From the NCBI GenBank assembly GCA_031423755.1, contig JANPGC010000074.1, positions 1 through 7,460 on the forward strand: a stretch of DNA of 7,460 bases, given 5' to 3'. The notes beneath the pieces were generated by a model that saw only the letters and a program-made list of their open reading frames with translations, was not told where the DNA came from and did no database searches. This document shows, in pieces, positions 5,934 to 7,460 of the stretch (within the stretch, counting starts at the first letter, position 1; every line of letters begins with the position of its first letter). The position numbers and the translations under genes were made by a program. The stretch comes from JANMEX01 sp031423755 (GTDB lineage Bacteria > Pseudomonadota > Alphaproteobacteria > Rhizobiales > Rhizobiaceae).

Positions 5934-6082
5934 ATTGGCTCGTGCCGCTCCCTTCCCGTGAATATTTGCTCCAACCGCTGACCCACTCTTAAGGTGCCAC
6001 GCAGGGCAATAAATCCCATCTGCCTGCACTTTGCCAAAGCGGTTGTCGGCTACGGATTGTCCTCAAAGTATGGGCTGACAAG
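5934..6082. other. Spacer between luxI and the glycosyltransferase gene
   Basis: No gene was found in these 149 bp. The glycosyltransferase frame is open back to a TAA at 5990-5992, but no ATG, GTG or TTG start occurs upstream of 6083. There is an 8-bp perfect inverted repeat, CAACCGCT (5972-5979) with AGCGGTTG (6038-6045). Nested inside it is GGCAA (6005-6009) with TTGCC (6031-6035). The spacing is long, and such pairs are moderately likely by chance. A separate promoter for the glycosyltransferase is possible; none was assigned. Confidence 0.4.
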
Positions 6083-7456
6083 ATGGATCACTTATTGTCC
6101 GGACAGGAATACAGCCTGGAGCCGCTTTCGCAGCAGCTTGGCAGTATTGTTGAACGCTTGGAGAGCAGTGCTGGCACCTTGAAGGGGAATGCCGCCAATC
6201 CGCTCACAAGGATTCGCGGTGAAGGCGATGAAATCCGGAGGCTCTATGCGCGTGCGGTTGATAGGCTGGAAAGACTCGGAATCCCTCAGCACATCGTGAC
6301 GGCTGCCATGATCCGTTCCAAGACCACGGGGGCAACGTTTGTGCATGAGTTGTCGTCGGCAGGGCATCTCGATCTTCGCGCTTACTATTGCCTGCTCGCG
6401 AGTGACCTTGGGATAGCGTTTGAATCCTCGATCAATCCAAAGCGCCTGCTGCCAAATCTGACAGCAGCGCATTTCCGGCCCGGACGTACGGCATTGGTAT
6501 GTTGCCGCGGCGAAAATGCAAACTTGATACTTTATATGGCACCAGACCTGCGATCTGAAAACCAATTGGCCGGGCTCTTTGAAAGATCCCCGAAAATGCG
6601 CGCGAATTTCTGCATCAGCGAACCCGGTACAATTCGCGATGCGATGGAAGTCACTTTAGAACAACAGGATGTGGAAATTGCGATTGGCAAATTGCACCAG
6701 CGCTGGCCCCACCTGTCTGCCAAGGAAACCCTGGTCCCATGGCAGGCATTCGCTCTGGGCATTTTCATATCCCTTTTCCCGATTTGCTTGTGGGTCGCCA
6801 TCTGGCCAACGCTTTTTGTCGTCCATCTTATCGCAGTTGCCCTTTTTGGAATTGGCATCACGATCCGGATCGCAGCCTGGTGTGCGATGCGCAAGAACAC
6901 CTCGCAGATGCCCGAAACCGAAAGCTGCAGCAATTTCCCGGTCTATTCAGTTATGATCGCTTTGCACAACGAGGCCGCCGTAGTTCCGCAACTTGTTCGC
7001 TCTATGGCGCGGCTGGCTTGGCCAGCCTCCCGCTTGGAAGTTCTTTATGTTTGTGAAGCCGATGATACTGAAACCCTCGCTGCGCTGGCTCGGCTGCGGT
7101 TGCCCCCGCCGCACCGCGTAATCCGCGTTCCACCGTCGCTTCCCAGAACAAAACCCAAGGCATTGAATTATGCATTGGAGCGCTGCACAGGCGATTTTGT
7201 CGTGATCTATGATGCTGAGGACAGACCGCATCCGCTTCAATTGAAAGAGGCATGTCTCAGGTTTCAAAGTGAACCGGAAGACCTTGCCTGCCTTCAAGCT
7301 CCGCTAGACATTGCAAACTCCGAACAGTCTTGGCTGTCAAGAATGTTCGCATTTGAATATGCCGCCCACTTTCATGGGTTGCTTCCCTATTTGAACAAGA
7401 TTGGCGCACCCCTTCCGCTCGGCGGGACGTCGAATCATTTTCGCGGCCTTATGTAG
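6083..7456 (+). CDS. Membrane GT2 glycosyltransferase with MshEN-like N-terminus, cut by TAG
   Basis: This 457-residue product is probably an inner-membrane processive-type glycosyltransferase of a surface polysaccharide pathway. Residues about 55-205 resemble the small N-terminal domain of type II secretion ATPases (GSPII_E_N/MshEN), an arrangement seen in NfrB-like proteins. Two membrane helices follow (about 218-240 and 242-266). The GT2 catalytic domain starts at about 287 (YSVMIALHNEAA) with Asp327/Asp328 in CEADD, RTKPKALNYAL (355-365), DAED (377-380) and GGTSNHFR (447-454). Translation stops three residues later at TAG 7454-7456. That is before the TED aspartate, the QxxRW acceptor motif and the C-terminal membrane helices normal for this fold, so this product should be inactive. 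The stop sits where relatives often have Leu, so TTG to TAG would suffice. Only four bases follow in the window, so continuation cannot be checked. The ATG at 6083 has only a weak ribosome binding site. The start, and the N-terminal domain name, are the least certain points. Confidence 0.8.
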   Translation: MDHLLSGQEYSLEPLSQQLGSIVERLESSAGTLKGNAANPLTRIRGEGDEIRRLYARAVDRLERLGIPQHIVTAAMIRSKTTGATFVHELSSAGHLDLRAYYCLLASDLGIAFESSINPKRLLPNLTAAHFRPGRTALVCCRGENANLILYMAPDLRSENQLAGLFERSPKMRANFCISEPGTIRDAMEVTLEQQDVEIAIGKLHQRWPHLSAKETLVPWQAFALGIFISLFPICLWVAIWPTLFVVHLIAVALFGIGITIRIAAWCAMRKNTSQMPETESCSNFPVYSVMIALHNEAAVVPQLVRSMARLAWPASRLEVLYVCEADDTETLAALARLRLPPPHRVIRVPPSLPRTKPKALNYALERCTGDFVVIYDAEDRPHPLQLKEACLRFQSEPEDLACLQAPLDIANSEQSWLSRMFAFEYAAHFHGLLPYLNKIGAPLPLGGTSNHFRGLM

Positions 7457-7460
7457 CAAA

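Noticed and set aside
1..7460. CRISPR array, tRNA/rRNA gene, transposase or phage genes
   Set aside because: I saw no regularly spaced repeats, tRNA-like cloverleaf with conserved arms, or mobile-element protein in any frame.

Overview
The window looks like chromosome of an alphaproteobacterium, most likely of the order Hyphomicrobiales (Rhizobiales). The reasons are a class I lysyl-tRNA synthetase, a Rhizobiales-type HTH/S24 repressor-like protein, a LuxR/LuxI acyl-homoserine-lactone (AHL) pair and a moderately GC-rich background. The genus cannot be fixed from the sequence.

Left part (1-3389). A 257-bp non-coding leader with a perfect 13-bp inverted repeat precedes two tightly packed forward genes. 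These are an HTH plus S24 (LexA-like) regulator (258-899) and a membrane-anchored, apparently degenerate nuclease-like (SNase fold) protein (903-1634). They meet tail to tail, 3 bp apart, with the reverse-strand class I lysine--tRNA ligase (1638-3293).

Middle part (3390-5291). An orphan periplasmic family-3 substrate-binding protein lies on the reverse strand. Across a repeat-containing 169-bp spacer it is divergent from a luxR-type gene. The luxR gene is complete from autoinducer pocket to HTH in one frame, but a single TAG at 4867-4869 interrupts it. Only the ligand-binding half can be made without readthrough. This gene and its downstream flank are clearly AT-richer than the surroundings.

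Right part (5292-7460). An intact luxI-type AHL synthase is followed, 149 bp on, by a large membrane glycosyltransferase. The glycosyltransferase has an N-terminal domain that I tentatively liken to the type II secretion ATPase N-terminal (MshEN-like) domain, then two membrane helices, then a GT2 catalytic domain. It too ends at a TAG, inside the conserved GGTSNHFR region, before the expected TED and QxxRW motifs; only four bases of the window remain after that stop.

Taken together, the right half reads as an AHL quorum-sensing locus joined to a polysaccharide-type glycosyltransferase. The signal synthase is intact, but the cognate receptor and the putative output enzyme are both cut by amber codons. 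The main question is whether this is recent decay, sequencing error, or a functional truncation (for example a dominant-negative receptor fragment).
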